Assembly: GCA_017445925.1 (NCBI GenBank)
Contig: JAFSRW010000037.1
Coordinates: forward strand, 1-61,118
DNA from: Bacteroidaceae bacterium
Lineage (GTDB): Bacteria > Bacteroidota > Bacteroidia > Bacteroidales > Bacteroidaceae
Length of the DNA: 61,118 nt
Direction of reading: 5' to 3'
Below the pieces are notes generated by a model. It did no database searches. It saw only the letters and a program-made list of their open reading frames with translations, and was not told the DNA's origin. Each line of letters begins with the position of its first letter. Within the stretch, counting starts at the first letter, position 1. The translations under genes and the position numbers were made by a program. Below, in pieces: positions 35,757 through 44,579 of the stretch.

Positions 35757-37973
35757 AGGATTTGTACCATAATAGGGTGCATAGAACGAATTGGCTCCAC
35801 CAGCCACATGTCTTGCCATAAAGTAAAAGCGGAAATGCTTGAGATGCGAATTAAGGTATACATCGACAATAGGCTTTCCTCCCACCTTCTGACGTTCTAA
35901 GTTTGCATCCTGCACAGCATACTGCTGTACGCTTGGTGAATAGTCTAATCCGTAGAATTTGGTATAGAAGCGCATATCTGCTCCAACTTGTATTGTCAGT
36001 AGCTTGGCAATACGGAAAAACAGATACATATTAGTATATATATTTACTGCAGGCAATGGCAGTACATCGTCGTTAGAGGATTTCTGGAAGGCAACTTCGT
36101 TATCCCAATGCAATACACCAAGTTTCATTTCCTGAGCGATGGAACCACCAATAACTTGTATGCTTCCGTCATGCTGTTTCACGGTTACGGCATGTGAGAG
36201 GTTGGATGGTAACAGAAGTTTGTTTTCATCGAGAACTGTGTTTTGCATACCGAAATAGGTATAGTTGGTAATATTCTCAAACCCGAACTTAAGTCTGGTT
36301 CCAAATTTCTTCAAACGCAAAACACCCTCGAAACGCATTCTAAGCTGACGCGCAAGATCGTCGTTATCCCACCAAGCGTGCTGTGAGTGATAATGGCGGA
36401 AGTAAAAATCAGGCTTTTCATTCTTTATCATTGCCTTAACGTCAAAGAGCAGGCTGTCTTTCTTGCCAAGACGGAACTCCAAGTTGGTACGACCGTCAAC
36501 CGTTAGGTCACCAACTTTTGGTCCTATCAGGAAGAACTCAGAGTTTACATTGAAATGTAATAGTTTGCCCTGTGTTCGAGCCAATTCTCCACCAACAGAG
36601 AAATCGTTCTCGTTATAGCGCTGTACCTCCAGATCATACTCGTTATCCACTAACATTTTGTAGGTCCTTATTTTATGAGTGGCAAAAAGGGTTATGCCCA
36701 ATGCTGCCCATTTGTTAAAGCCCTCACGCATAGCCAGACCGAAGGTATTACGAATACTCATAGCCTTCGTCATATCATATACGTTGTTCAAGTCTCCGTA
36801 GTAGTTATTGGTATAATATTGTTCGCTAGAAGATTGGGCAATATATGTGTGAGTAAGGTCACGCATATCAAATGTATGAATGATACTGCTAACGGGGATG
36901 AACTCTTGGGGTATAATCTGCTCAGATTGCCATTTAGTTACCAGAGAATCAAGCGTTTTTTTACGTGCCAGCGTATCGGTTCTTAAGACCTGTTGCACAC
37001 TGTCTGGCAAATCTGCAAGGAGTTCGCTTGCTGATGGAACCTTAGGCTTCAGGGAGTCAGGCACTTCTATCTCTCGATAGAAACCAAGATTATATTTATG
37101 CGTGAGATAGAAATTCCTCTCGTGGTTTCTGTTCCACGTATCATCCAACATTACAGGAATATCAGTCGTAGAAAAGTTCTGCTCAATCTTTTCAGGCTCT
37201 CTGATGTATTTGTCATCCTCAAGACCGCCATTTTCAAACATCTTAAGGTGGTTCACGTTAGCATAAGCGTGAATGTTGTAATGTTCACCGCGATAGTAAC
37301 CAAAGAAGGTGGTTCCGAATGAACTGGTGGCAGAATTCTGATAGTATCCGCGACCGTAAAGGTAATCAATCTTGAAACCCAAACCTGCATACTTATTGAT
37401 ATTGGTGGCAAAATAGGCCCTTACGCGGTCTTCTCCATTTGCCTTTGTACCAACTGAATGATATGCCAGATTGGTGTATGGACTCAATGTGTTAGTAAAG
37501 CGGAAATCCCCTAATCCACCTCGGAAATAACTAAGAGGGCGAAGAAAAAGGAATTCGTCAGAATCATCAATTCTGTTCAGGTATATACGATTGTATCTGG
37601 GTGTTCCTGTATTGGTAAGATATGTATATTCACCTGTATAGCCGTCAGTATTGTTGAAGTTCTGGAAGTTGTGTATTACGGTATCATTATTCTCAGCGTC
37701 AATAACAGTACCTAAACGCGGTTCCAAAACCCATTGGAACATACCTACTGGAATTTTCTTTTGCTTCCCGTGTTTAGTACTGTCGCGCCCCCATGTAGTT
37801 CGGTTACCAGCAGGGTCAGAATAATCGCCTTGGTCAGAATAGTTGTCAAAGTCTGACTGGTTATTATTCAGGGAACGCCTGTTTTGCGTGGACAGTCTTT
37901 TAGGCGTATCTTGCGCAAAAGACTGAACACTCAGGCACAGCAAAAGAACTGCTAAGAACAGGTTATGCTTCAT
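35715..37973 (-). CDS. Putative outer-membrane porin (Porin_10-like)
   Basis: A 752-residue protein with a signal peptide (MKHNLFLAVLLLCLSVQSFA-Q). A hydrophilic N-terminal part (NNNQSDFDNYSDQGDYSD) leads into a large series of amphipathic strands. The ending LNICFGLSWNFIN carries the aromatic-rich last strand recognised by the BAM complex. Size and the early YNRIYLNRIDDSDEFLFLRP stretch fit the Bacteroidota Porin_10 group. The pore substrate is unknown. It is the last gene of the minus-strand run that begins with the MacAB efflux genes, 5 bp after the 79-residue protein. Confidence 0.78.
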   Translation of the reverse strand: MKHNLFLAVLLLCLSVQSFAQDTPKRLSTQNRRSLNNNQSDFDNYSDQGDYSDPAGNRTTWGRDSTKHGKQKKIPVGMFQWVLEPRLGTVIDAENNDTVIHNFQNFNNTDGYTGEYTYLTNTGTPRYNRIYLNRIDDSDEFLFLRPLSYFRGGLGDFRFTNTLSPYTNLAYHSVGTKANGEDRVRAYFATNINKYAGLGFKIDYLYGRGYYQNSATSSFGTTFFGYYRGEHYNIHAYANVNHLKMFENGGLEDDKYIREPEKIEQNFSTTDIPVMLDDTWNRNHERNFYLTHKYNLGFYREIEVPDSLKPKVPSASELLADLPDSVQQVLRTDTLARKKTLDSLVTKWQSEQIIPQEFIPVSSIIHTFDMRDLTHTYIAQSSSEQYYTNNYYGDLNNVYDMTKAMSIRNTFGLAMREGFNKWAALGITLFATHKIRTYKMLVDNEYDLEVQRYNENDFSVGGELARTQGKLLHFNVNSEFFLIGPKVGDLTVDGRTNLEFRLGKKDSLLFDVKAMIKNEKPDFYFRHYHSQHAWWDNDDLARQLRMRFEGVLRLKKFGTRLKFGFENITNYTYFGMQNTVLDENKLLLPSNLSHAVTVKQHDGSIQVIGGSIAQEMKLGVLHWDNEVAFQKSSNDDVLPLPAVNIYTNMYLFFRIAKLLTIQVGADMRFYTKFYGLDYSPSVQQYAVQDANLERQKVGGKPIVDVYLNSHLKHFRFYFMARHVAGGANSFYAPYYGTNPLNICFGLSWNFIN

Positions 37974-37978
37974 TTCTT

Positions 37979-38218
37979 CTATAATACAAAGCGAATAAAG
38001 AATTCCACAATTTTCAGTAACATTCCCACACCTATCACCACCAATGCCAAGGTGTGATTGTTGTCATTCAGGAAATACATCAGCAACCCAATTGCAGCCA
38101 ACAGTAGAAATACCGTATTAAGGATTAATCGGATTCTTGTATGTTCTGTATTTCGCTGACGCTTGCGGCGTATACGTTCTACCTGTTCTTCAAGTGATAA
38201 TTCTTCTGCGTCACTCAT
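37979..38218 (-). CDS. Small two-helix membrane protein
   Basis: 79 residues: a charged, coiled N-terminus (SLEEQVERIRRKRQRNTEHTR) and two membrane segments at about 30-47 and 53-77, joined by a short NDNNHT turn. I do not recognise a family. Close spacing (5 bp to the porin gene, 14 bp from the DUF4468 gene) shows it belongs to the same operon. Confidence 0.65.
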   Translation of the reverse strand: MSDAEELSLEEQVERIRRKRQRNTEHTRIRLILNTVFLLLAAIGLLMYFLNDNNHTLALVVIGVGMLLKIVEFFIRFVL

Positions 38219-38232
38219 TCCTATAATCAGAT

Positions 38233-38838
38233 TTATTCTTCAACAACGTTTTTGCGTCCCTCTTCGAAGGAGTTCATGCAATTCTCGAAGATTTCCTCCA
38301 CGCGGTCAATGGTTTTAATACGGAACTTTCCACTACGAGGATATAGCTTCGTACCCTTTTTGTTGATAGTCTCGGCATCCGAAATCCACTCTTCAGCCTT
38401 GTAGGTAATACCGCCATTACCTTCGCGATCCTCGTTGTAATAGTAGCTAATCTGCGAGATGGAAAGATTAATTCTCTTATCTTCAATCTTAGCCTGTAGC
38501 TGATAGATAAAACGGGTACGGTCCAGATTCAGGAATACATGGCTAAAGGTCATATATTCTTCAACCCTGGCAACAATTAAACCATCTTCCTTACCATCGC
38601 TAAGTATGCGTGTACGCTTTTCGTGAATGGCAGGTTCTATTACGGCTTTGTTTATGTAATTATATAAGGTAGAGTAAATTTTATCGCCAGACATGTTAGG
38701 AACGCTAAACGACTTATGGAAGACAATTACACCATTTTCTTCGGGTACGCCACCTTTAAGATACTTTGCACTTACAGGGTTCTTTGCTATTGCCAACAGG
38801 GGCAATATAAGCAAGAATGCTAATAATAATTTTTTCAT
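38233..38838 (-). CDS. DUF4468-type periplasmic protein
   Basis: A signal peptide (MKKLLLAFLLILPLLAIA-K) is followed by a single beta-rich domain of about 180 residues. The pattern NGVIVFHKSFSVPNMSGDKI near 36, a strand carrying RFIYQLQAKIEDKRINLSIS and the YKAEEWI segment matches DUF4468, a Bacteroidota-only group of unknown role. It follows the LytTR gene by 21 bp, so the regulator and this envelope protein share a transcript. Confidence 0.72.
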   Translation of the reverse strand: MKKLLLAFLLILPLLAIAKNPVSAKYLKGGVPEENGVIVFHKSFSVPNMSGDKIYSTLYNYINKAVIEPAIHEKRTRILSDGKEDGLIVARVEEYMTFSHVFLNLDRTRFIYQLQAKIEDKRINLSISQISYYYNEDREGNGGITYKAEEWISDAETINKKGTKLYPRSGKFRIKTIDRVEEIFENCMNSFEEGRKNVVEE

Positions 38839-38859
38839 GTTTGTATGTTTTTTGTTTGT

Positions 38860-39198
38860 TTATGTCAATATTAGTTTATCTATATAGGAGAAAAACCGTT
38901 CGCGATAGCTATTGCCAATAGGTAGGTTGTTTCCTGCAATGTTAACCGAGCCTTGATTGATACATTCTATCTTACTGACCTGAACAATGATGGAACGGTG
39001 TATGCGCATAAACTGCGGTTGGGGAAGCCGTTCCTCCAATGTCTTCATGGTCATAAGTGTCATAATGGGTCGCTGACCTTCTATGTGCAGTCGCATATAG
39101 TCCTTCTCACATTCTATATAAAGCAGTTTGCTAAGTTCAACTTGAACCAGGCGGTAATCGCTTTTTACGTAAAAGAAAGGCACATCTTGATTATTCAT
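38860..39198 (-). CDS. Stand-alone LytTR DNA-binding regulator
   Basis: 112 residues that are almost entirely a LytTR domain: KLLYIECEKDYMRLHIEG, then MKTLEERLP and the hallmark FMRIHRSIIVQVSKI segment, ending NSYRERFF. No receiver domain precedes it, and no histidine kinase is nearby. It probably binds a direct-repeat operator, perhaps of its own operon. The start codon overlaps the stop of the MacB-type permease gene by 8 bp, so its expression is tied to the pump. Confidence 0.88.
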   Translation of the reverse strand: MNNQDVPFFYVKSDYRLVQVELSKLLYIECEKDYMRLHIEGQRPIMTLMTMKTLEERLPQPQFMRIHRSIIVQVSKIECINQGSVNIAGNNLPIGNSYRERFFSYIDKLILT

Positions 39199-40411
39199 AT
39201 CGTAATGCTTCTATAGGATCCAGACGTGCTGCCTTACGGGCAGGTATAATACCGAATACCAGGCCGATACATGCACAAACGCCAAAGCTTACTAATACAC
39301 TCCATAACGGCACTGTCGCCGGAAAACCAATGGATTTTGCAATCCATGTAAACATATACCCAAGCCCCACACCGAGGAGTCCTCCGCTTAAGCTAATCAT
39401 CACGCTTTCAATCAGGAATTGTCTGCTGATATCTCTGCCACGTGCTCCAACACTCATACGCAAACCAATTTCTCTGGTACGCTCAGTAACACTTACCAGC
39501 ATAATGTTCATAATGCCGATACCTGCTACCAGAAGTGAGAAGGCAGCTGCTACAACCAGAACCGTCTGTAAGGTTTGCATGGTGCTGGACATGGTTTCCA
39601 TCATCTCTTGCTGGCTACGGATGTTGAAGTCATCTTCGCCACCTTCTTTTATCTTATGGTTTATACGTAGTATCTTTGAAACCTGTTCAATGGCATCGTT
39701 ACTCAGGTCCTCAGTCATAACACTCAGGTTAAAACTGTTGAAGTGTGTTTGTGCAGCCAGTCGTTTCATAACTGTAGTGTAGGGAGCTATGATAACGTTA
39801 TCCTGATCCATACCCCAGTTGTTATAACCCTTGCCTTTCAGTACACCTATGATGCGGAAGGGGATGCTCTTGAATCTGACAACCTTGCCTATGCAGTTGG
39901 CATTCTTGTCACCAAAGAGTTCCTGTACTACGGTCTTTCCAACCACGCAAACCTTGGCGTTTTTACGCACATCTTCTTCTGTGAAGCATTGTCCATCTTC
40001 TACATCCCATAACTTGATGGTCATATAATCCGGACTTTCACCATAGATGGTAGAGTTGGTGTTCTTGGCTCCATAGATTACTTGTCCGCTGGATGTAACC
40101 TCAGGACTGATATGAGTGATCAGACTTGCCCCATCGCGTATGGCTTCATAGTCTGCCTGTTTCAGCGTCTGCATAGCAGAAGGGTCCAGTCTGACACCAC
40201 CACGCATCTCACCACCAGGTCTTACGGTAAGCAAGTTTGTTCCCCATTTCTGCAAATCGGCACGAATGCTGTCTTTAGAGCCTTGTCCAATTGCCATCAT
40301 GGTAATAACGGCAGCCACACCAATGATGATACCTAATGTAGAGAGAAACGTTCTCCATTTATTGCTCATGATAGCCGTAATGGCCACCTTAAGTAGGTTC
40401 TTCAAGTTCAT
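39191..40411 (-). CDS. MacB-type ABC permease
   Basis: A 406-residue permease of the MacB/FtsX type: one membrane helix near 15-38 (WRTFLSTLGIIIGVAAVITM), a large periplasmic MacB_PCD domain (about 40-285), then three helices in the FtsX domain (VAAAFSLLVAGIGIMNIMLV; LLGVGLGYMFTWIA; FGVCACIGLVFGIIPA). With its partner ATPase, adaptor and TolC protein it should push substrates from the periplasm outward by mechanotransmission. In this lineage ATPase and permease are separate genes, not fused as in E. coli MacB. Confidence 0.92.
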   Translation of the reverse strand: MNLKNLLKVAITAIMSNKWRTFLSTLGIIIGVAAVITMMAIGQGSKDSIRADLQKWGTNLLTVRPGGEMRGGVRLDPSAMQTLKQADYEAIRDGASLITHISPEVTSSGQVIYGAKNTNSTIYGESPDYMTIKLWDVEDGQCFTEEDVRKNAKVCVVGKTVVQELFGDKNANCIGKVVRFKSIPFRIIGVLKGKGYNNWGMDQDNVIIAPYTTVMKRLAAQTHFNSFNLSVMTEDLSNDAIEQVSKILRINHKIKEGGEDDFNIRSQQEMMETMSSTMQTLQTVLVVAAAFSLLVAGIGIMNIMLVSVTERTREIGLRMSVGARGRDISRQFLIESVMISLSGGLLGVGLGYMFTWIAKSIGFPATVPLWSVLVSFGVCACIGLVFGIIPARKAARLDPIEALRYE

Positions 40412-40423
40412 ATTATACTTAAT

Positions 40424-41173
40424 TTATTCTTCGGGTTTTGGCAATGTAGCCAATACCTCGGCTGCGTTCATTATATTATTGTTTATTACATCTTCGCAAA
40501 TCTGCCCATCCCTGAGTACAATGTTACGACTGCTATATTGGGCAATCTCAGGGTTGTGGGTTACAAAGATGATGGTTCTTCCCTGACGATGCAACTCTTG
40601 GAACAGCACCAGAATCTCGTAACTGGTTCTTGTATCAAGGTTTCCCGTTGCCTCGTCAGCTAGGATAACGGCTGGATTGTTCACCAATGCACGAGCTATT
40701 GCCACACGTTGCATCTGACCACCGGACATCTGGTTGCTTTTGTGTTCCAGACGGTCTCCAAGCCCCACAGCCTGTAATGCCTTGATAGCTGCTTCTTTGC
40801 GCATCTTAGCATTGTATGAACTGTTGTACATGAGTGGGAGTTCCACATTTTCCACAGCAGTGGTACGAGCCAGCAGGTTGTAGTTCTGGAAGATAAATCC
40901 AATCTTTCTGTTACGAAGTATGGCTCTTTCGCTTCTTTTCATTTTACGAACAGGTGTTCCGTCAAGTATGTATTCACCGCTTGTAGGGGTGTCCAAACAT
41001 CCTAATTGATTCAGGAGCGTACTCTTTCCGGAGCCTGATGTTCCCATGATGGTCACGAACTCACCTTCATGTATCTTAAAGGATACACCCTTCAAAGCAC
41101 GAACCGTCTCGCTTCCGACTATGAATTCGCGTTTGACGTTCTGGAGCTCAATGACTACTTTTTTGTCGTCCAT
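40424..41173 (-). CDS. MacB-type ABC ATPase
   Basis: A 249-residue ATPase of the LolD/MacB class. It has Walker A GTSGSGKST, signature MSGGQMQR, Walker B VILADEATGNLD (the NLD ending is typical of this class) and the H-switch in FVTHNPE. It sits 12 bp before the permease and 24 bp after the adaptor gene. Cargo is unknown; MacB relatives export macrolides, peptides or lipopeptides. Confidence 0.93.
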   Translation of the reverse strand: MDDKKVVIELQNVKREFIVGSETVRALKGVSFKIHEGEFVTIMGTSGSGKSTLLNQLGCLDTPTSGEYILDGTPVRKMKRSERAILRNRKIGFIFQNYNLLARTTAVENVELPLMYNSSYNAKMRKEAAIKALQAVGLGDRLEHKSNQMSGGQMQRVAIARALVNNPAVILADEATGNLDTRTSYEILVLFQELHRQGRTIIFVTHNPEIAQYSSRNIVLRDGQICEDVINNNIMNAAEVLATLPKPEE

Positions 41174-41197
41174 CTTTATTTATTTCGATTTGACAAA

Positions 41198-42385
41198 TTA
41201 CTTTTTCTGTTGTTGCTGGTTTCTGTTCCTGTTTCTGGGTCGTGGCATGAAGGGGTTGCTGTTCTGCTCCTGTCCTTCTGCCTCGTCCATACCTGGCATT
41301 GAAGTTTCTACATCCGTAATAATCTTGGTACCTTCCTTCAGTCCGCTCTTGATTTCTGTAAGCATACCGTTGGTGATACCTGTTTCTACAGCCAGTGCCT
41401 TAATGTTAGGTCCTTCCTTTGTCCAGACTTTCTTTGGAGCATCGCAATCGGTAATGGTTTCCCCATCGTTCAACATGGCCTCGCTGGGCTTGAAGTGAAG
41501 TGCCTTGCTTGGAATTGCCAATGCATCCTTCAGTTCCATCGTGTAGATAGTAACGTTGGCAGTCAAACCTGGCTTCAGCTTCAGGTCTTCATTAGGAGCT
41601 CCGATAACCACCTCGTATGTAACAACATTACTCTCTGTAGTAGCTTGCTGGCGTACCTGGGTAACAGTACCGCTAAACATATCATTAGGGAAAGCATCTA
41701 CATTGAAGGTGACACGCTGTCCTTCCTTTACTTCGCCTATATCTGCTTCATCCACATTAGCGATAACGCGCATATCGGTAAGGTCTTTAGCAATCTTGAA
41801 GAGGGTAGGCGTGTTAAAGCTACTTGCTACGGTCTGACCTTCCTCAACTTCCTTACTCAACACCACGCCGTCAATAGGACTGGTAATAGTAGCATATCCC
41901 AAGTTGGTCTCTGCACGCTTTACATTGTTGCGCTGAGTGTTCACTTGTTGCTGAGCCTGAACATAGGAGAGGCGTGCCTGCTCAAAGTCATTAGCCGAGA
42001 TAAGCCCCTTGTCATAAAGGTTCTTAAAACGCTCAAAGTTGGCTGTCTGATAAGCCAGGGAGCTCTCTGCGCTGGTAAGACTTGCTTTAGCGCTGCTCAG
42101 GTCGCTTATCAGATTGGTTCTGTCTAACTCGGCAATTACCTGACCTGCCTTAACTATGCTGTTATAGTCAACGTACAGCTTACTTACTATACCACTCACC
42201 TGAGTACCAACATCTACGCTGGTAACAGGTTCAATGGTACCTGTGGCTGTAACGCTGGTTACTATGTCTTGCTTCACTACTTCTACCTCGTTGTATGTGA
42301 AACTTGGTGCTTTCTTGCAACTGCTCATTATCATGACTGTTGCTGCAAGGACAGATGCTGTCTGGATGAATCTTTGTCTTCTCAT
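41198..42385 (-). CDS. MacA-type periplasmic adaptor lipoprotein
   Basis: The N-terminus has a lipoprotein-like signal with Cys23 in MSSCKK, so it is probably membrane-anchored. The biotinyl-lipoyl half motifs (VDVGTQVSGIVSKLYVDYNS and ATITSPIDGVVLSKEVEEGQ) flank a long coiled-coil hairpin (about 90-155). Barrel and membrane-proximal domains follow. The C-terminus is rich in Asn, Arg and Gln and ends in lysines. It links the MacB-type pump to the TolC-like channel encoded upstream. Confidence 0.92.
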   Translation of the reverse strand: MRRQRFIQTASVLAATVMIMSSCKKAPSFTYNEVEVVKQDIVTSVTATGTIEPVTSVDVGTQVSGIVSKLYVDYNSIVKAGQVIAELDRTNLISDLSSAKASLTSAESSLAYQTANFERFKNLYDKGLISANDFEQARLSYVQAQQQVNTQRNNVKRAETNLGYATITSPIDGVVLSKEVEEGQTVASSFNTPTLFKIAKDLTDMRVIANVDEADIGEVKEGQRVTFNVDAFPNDMFSGTVTQVRQQATTESNVVTYEVVIGAPNEDLKLKPGLTANVTIYTMELKDALAIPSKALHFKPSEAMLNDGETITDCDAPKKVWTKEGPNIKALAVETGITNGMLTEIKSGLKEGTKIITDVETSMPGMDEAEGQEQNSNPFMPRPRNRNRNQQQQKK

Positions 42386-42420
42386 CTTTGTATATTCTGT
42401 ATTATTTTTACTCTTGTTTG

Positions 42421-43761
42421 TTATAGGTCAATCTTCTCGCCTGTGTAGAACTTCAGCAGTTGTATGTTCAGCAGAGTGGTGTATTTGCTTTGCAGCATAC
42501 TTTGTTCTGCATTTATCACATTGTCACGACCCTGCAATACATCTACCGTGTTTTTCAGTCCGTTCAGGAACTGTTCGTTCAGCAGTTCGTAGCTTGCTTC
42601 CTGACTCTTTACACGTGCTCTAGCAGCCAGATAGCTCTGCTGGTTACTGTTGGCATTAATCCAGTATTGCTCTATGGTATTTGACAGAGATGTTTTCTTG
42701 TTCTGAAGATCCAGTTGTGAATTTAATTGGTTTAATTTGGCGGTTCTGATGTTGCTGGCAATCTGTCTGTTGTCAAAGATGGGGACGCTAACAGTTACGC
42801 CGGCACTCATGTTCAGGTTGCTTTTCATCTGTGTACCCCAGTTGTTCTGACTTCCTGAAGAATGGTTACTTCCCAGAGAGGCACTGGCACGTACAGTAGG
42901 GTAGTGGGCACGTTTGGCAATGTCGAGTTGCATGTTGGCAGATTCAATGCCCAGTTCTGCGCCTTTTATTTCAGGACGATTTGCCAAAGCCTGGTTATAG
43001 GCCTCCAGTTTGTTAGGAATTACGGCAAGTACTTTCTCATCCGTCGGAATCTCTCCTTTAATGTCGAAATCATTATTGATGTCCAGTTCCAATACCGATT
43101 TCAACTGACGTTTGAAGTTTTCCACTTGAGCCTGATTGTTAGCAATGTCGTATTTAGCGCTGCTTAACTGTGCTTCCAGTTGTACCACATCGGCCTTAGC
43201 CATTTGTCCCTGCTTTTGCATTTCCAAACCGCGGTCATATTGCATTTGAGCCGTCTTTAAGAGTTGCTCACTTACCTTCAGCGCCTCTTTTGTGAACATT
43301 ATCTGCACGTACAGTTGGGCTATCTGCTCCTGAATGCTCAACTCGCTCTGTTCTGTCTGCAGTTTTGTGATTTCGTTCTGCAGTTCCTGTTCCTTGATGT
43401 TTTTGTAGTTAATGCCGCCATTCCATAGGGTTACACTGGCATTCAGTCCGTAACTGCCCTGGTATGTAACATTGCTACTGGTACTGGTAACCTGGTCACC
43501 TTGTACTACAGCCATTACTTGTGTGAATGGTCTGTATCCTACATTATGGCTGGTGCTGAAACTTAAGCTGGGAAATAAGGCGCCCTTGCGGTTCCATAAT
43601 GTTACATCGCCTTTTTCTTCGCTGACTCTGTTCTTCTGAATCTGTATGTTGTTCTTCAGGGCGTAGTCAATGCAATCCTGCAATCCCCAACTTTCTTGTG
43701 CTAAGGCGCAAGAGCTAAAGCCCAGTAGCATACATGCAATCTTGAATGTTTTGTTTGTCAT
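42421..43761 (-). CDS. TolC-family outer-membrane efflux protein
   Basis: A 446-residue channel protein with a signal peptide (ending CALA-Q). Two OEP repeats, each with long alternating helices, are visible; the first starts at WGLQDCIDYALKNNIQIQKN. It is the first gene of the macAB-lytTR run; a TATCTTTG element at 43803-43810 (minus) is a likely -7 box, with no clear -33 box. It provides the outer-membrane exit duct for the MacAB-type pump. Confidence 0.9.
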   Translation of the reverse strand: MTNKTFKIACMLLGFSSCALAQESWGLQDCIDYALKNNIQIQKNRVSEEKGDVTLWNRKGALFPSLSFSTSHNVGYRPFTQVMAVVQGDQVTSTSSNVTYQGSYGLNASVTLWNGGINYKNIKEQELQNEITKLQTEQSELSIQEQIAQLYVQIMFTKEALKVSEQLLKTAQMQYDRGLEMQKQGQMAKADVVQLEAQLSSAKYDIANNQAQVENFKRQLKSVLELDINNDFDIKGEIPTDEKVLAVIPNKLEAYNQALANRPEIKGAELGIESANMQLDIAKRAHYPTVRASASLGSNHSSGSQNNWGTQMKSNLNMSAGVTVSVPIFDNRQIASNIRTAKLNQLNSQLDLQNKKTSLSNTIEQYWINANSNQQSYLAARARVKSQEASYELLNEQFLNGLKNTVDVLQGRDNVINAEQSMLQSKYTTLLNIQLLKFYTGEKIDL

Positions 43762-43903
43762 CTTGGAAATGTCTACTTATTATATGAAATATAATTTAGG
43801 TGCAAAGATAGATAAAAATATGCACTCTAAAGCATTTCGCGGCTTCCTTTTTATACTTCTTTACATAAATTAGGTTTATTTTTCCAAATTTTTCCAACTC
43901 ATA

Positions 43904-43935
43904 CTTGTCAAGTACCTTTTTTTGCCCTACCTTTG
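43904..43935 (+). promoter_or_regulatory. Promoter of ribE
   Basis: CTTG at 43904-43907, a 20-bp spacer and TACCTTTG at 43928-43935. The start codon is 36 bp downstream, too close to hold an FMN riboswitch. Confidence 0.75.
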
Positions 43936-43971
43936 CCTACGTTATAAACAATGTAATTAAGAAAGAAAATT

Positions 43972-44577
43972 ATGTTCTCTGGAATTGTAGAAACTATGGC
44001 GCGTGTGGTTGCAATCGAGCACGACCAGGATAATGTACATTTCACCCTCAGTTGTCCGTTTACAGCAGAATTAAGTATCGACCAGAGTGTGGCACATAAC
44101 GGTGTATGCCTAACTGTTGTTAGTATTAAGGATGACACTTATACAGTAACAGCCATGCGTGAAACGCTGGAATGTAGCAATCTGGGGCTCCTGAAGGTGG
44201 GTGATGAAGTTAATGTAGAACGCAGTATGCAGATGAACGGAAGGCTTGACGGACATATTGTTCAGGGGCACGTTGACCAGACGGCAACCTGTATAGCTGT
44301 TGAGGACCAGGAAGGCAGCCACCAGTTCACATTCCGTTACCAGAGTAACCGCGAGATGGTATCACATGGCTATTTTACCGTTGATAAAGGTAGTGTTACT
44401 GTAAATGGAGTCAGCCTGACCGTTTGCCGTCCTACTGAAGATACATTTCAGGTATGTATTATACCTTATACCTTCCAGAACACCAACTTCCATAATATAA
44501 AGCCCGGTTCTGTGGTGAACATAGAGTTTGATATTATTGGCAAGTATCTGGCTCGGATGAACAATCTGTTATCTTGA
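43972..44577 (+). CDS. ribE: Riboflavin synthase, alpha subunit
   Basis: Converts two molecules of 6,7-dimethyl-8-ribityllumazine to riboflavin. The 201-residue protein shows the expected duplication: lumazine-binding domains at about 1-95 (MFSGIVETMARV start, NGVCLTV) and 96-195 (GHIVQGHVDQTA, VNGVSLTVC). The MFSGIVE start is nearly invariant. It stands alone with its own promoter; other rib genes are not in the window. It converges on ligA with only 2 bp between the stop codons. Confidence 0.96.
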   Translation: MFSGIVETMARVVAIEHDQDNVHFTLSCPFTAELSIDQSVAHNGVCLTVVSIKDDTYTVTAMRETLECSNLGLLKVGDEVNVERSMQMNGRLDGHIVQGHVDQTATCIAVEDQEGSHQFTFRYQSNREMVSHGYFTVDKGSVTVNGVSLTVCRPTEDTFQVCIIPYTFQNTNFHNIKPGSVVNIEFDIIGKYLARMNNLLS

Positions 44578-44579
44578 CA

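Noticed and set aside
43936-43971. FMN riboswitch upstream of ribE
   Set aside because: Only 36 bp separate the promoter from the start codon, too short for the aptamer.
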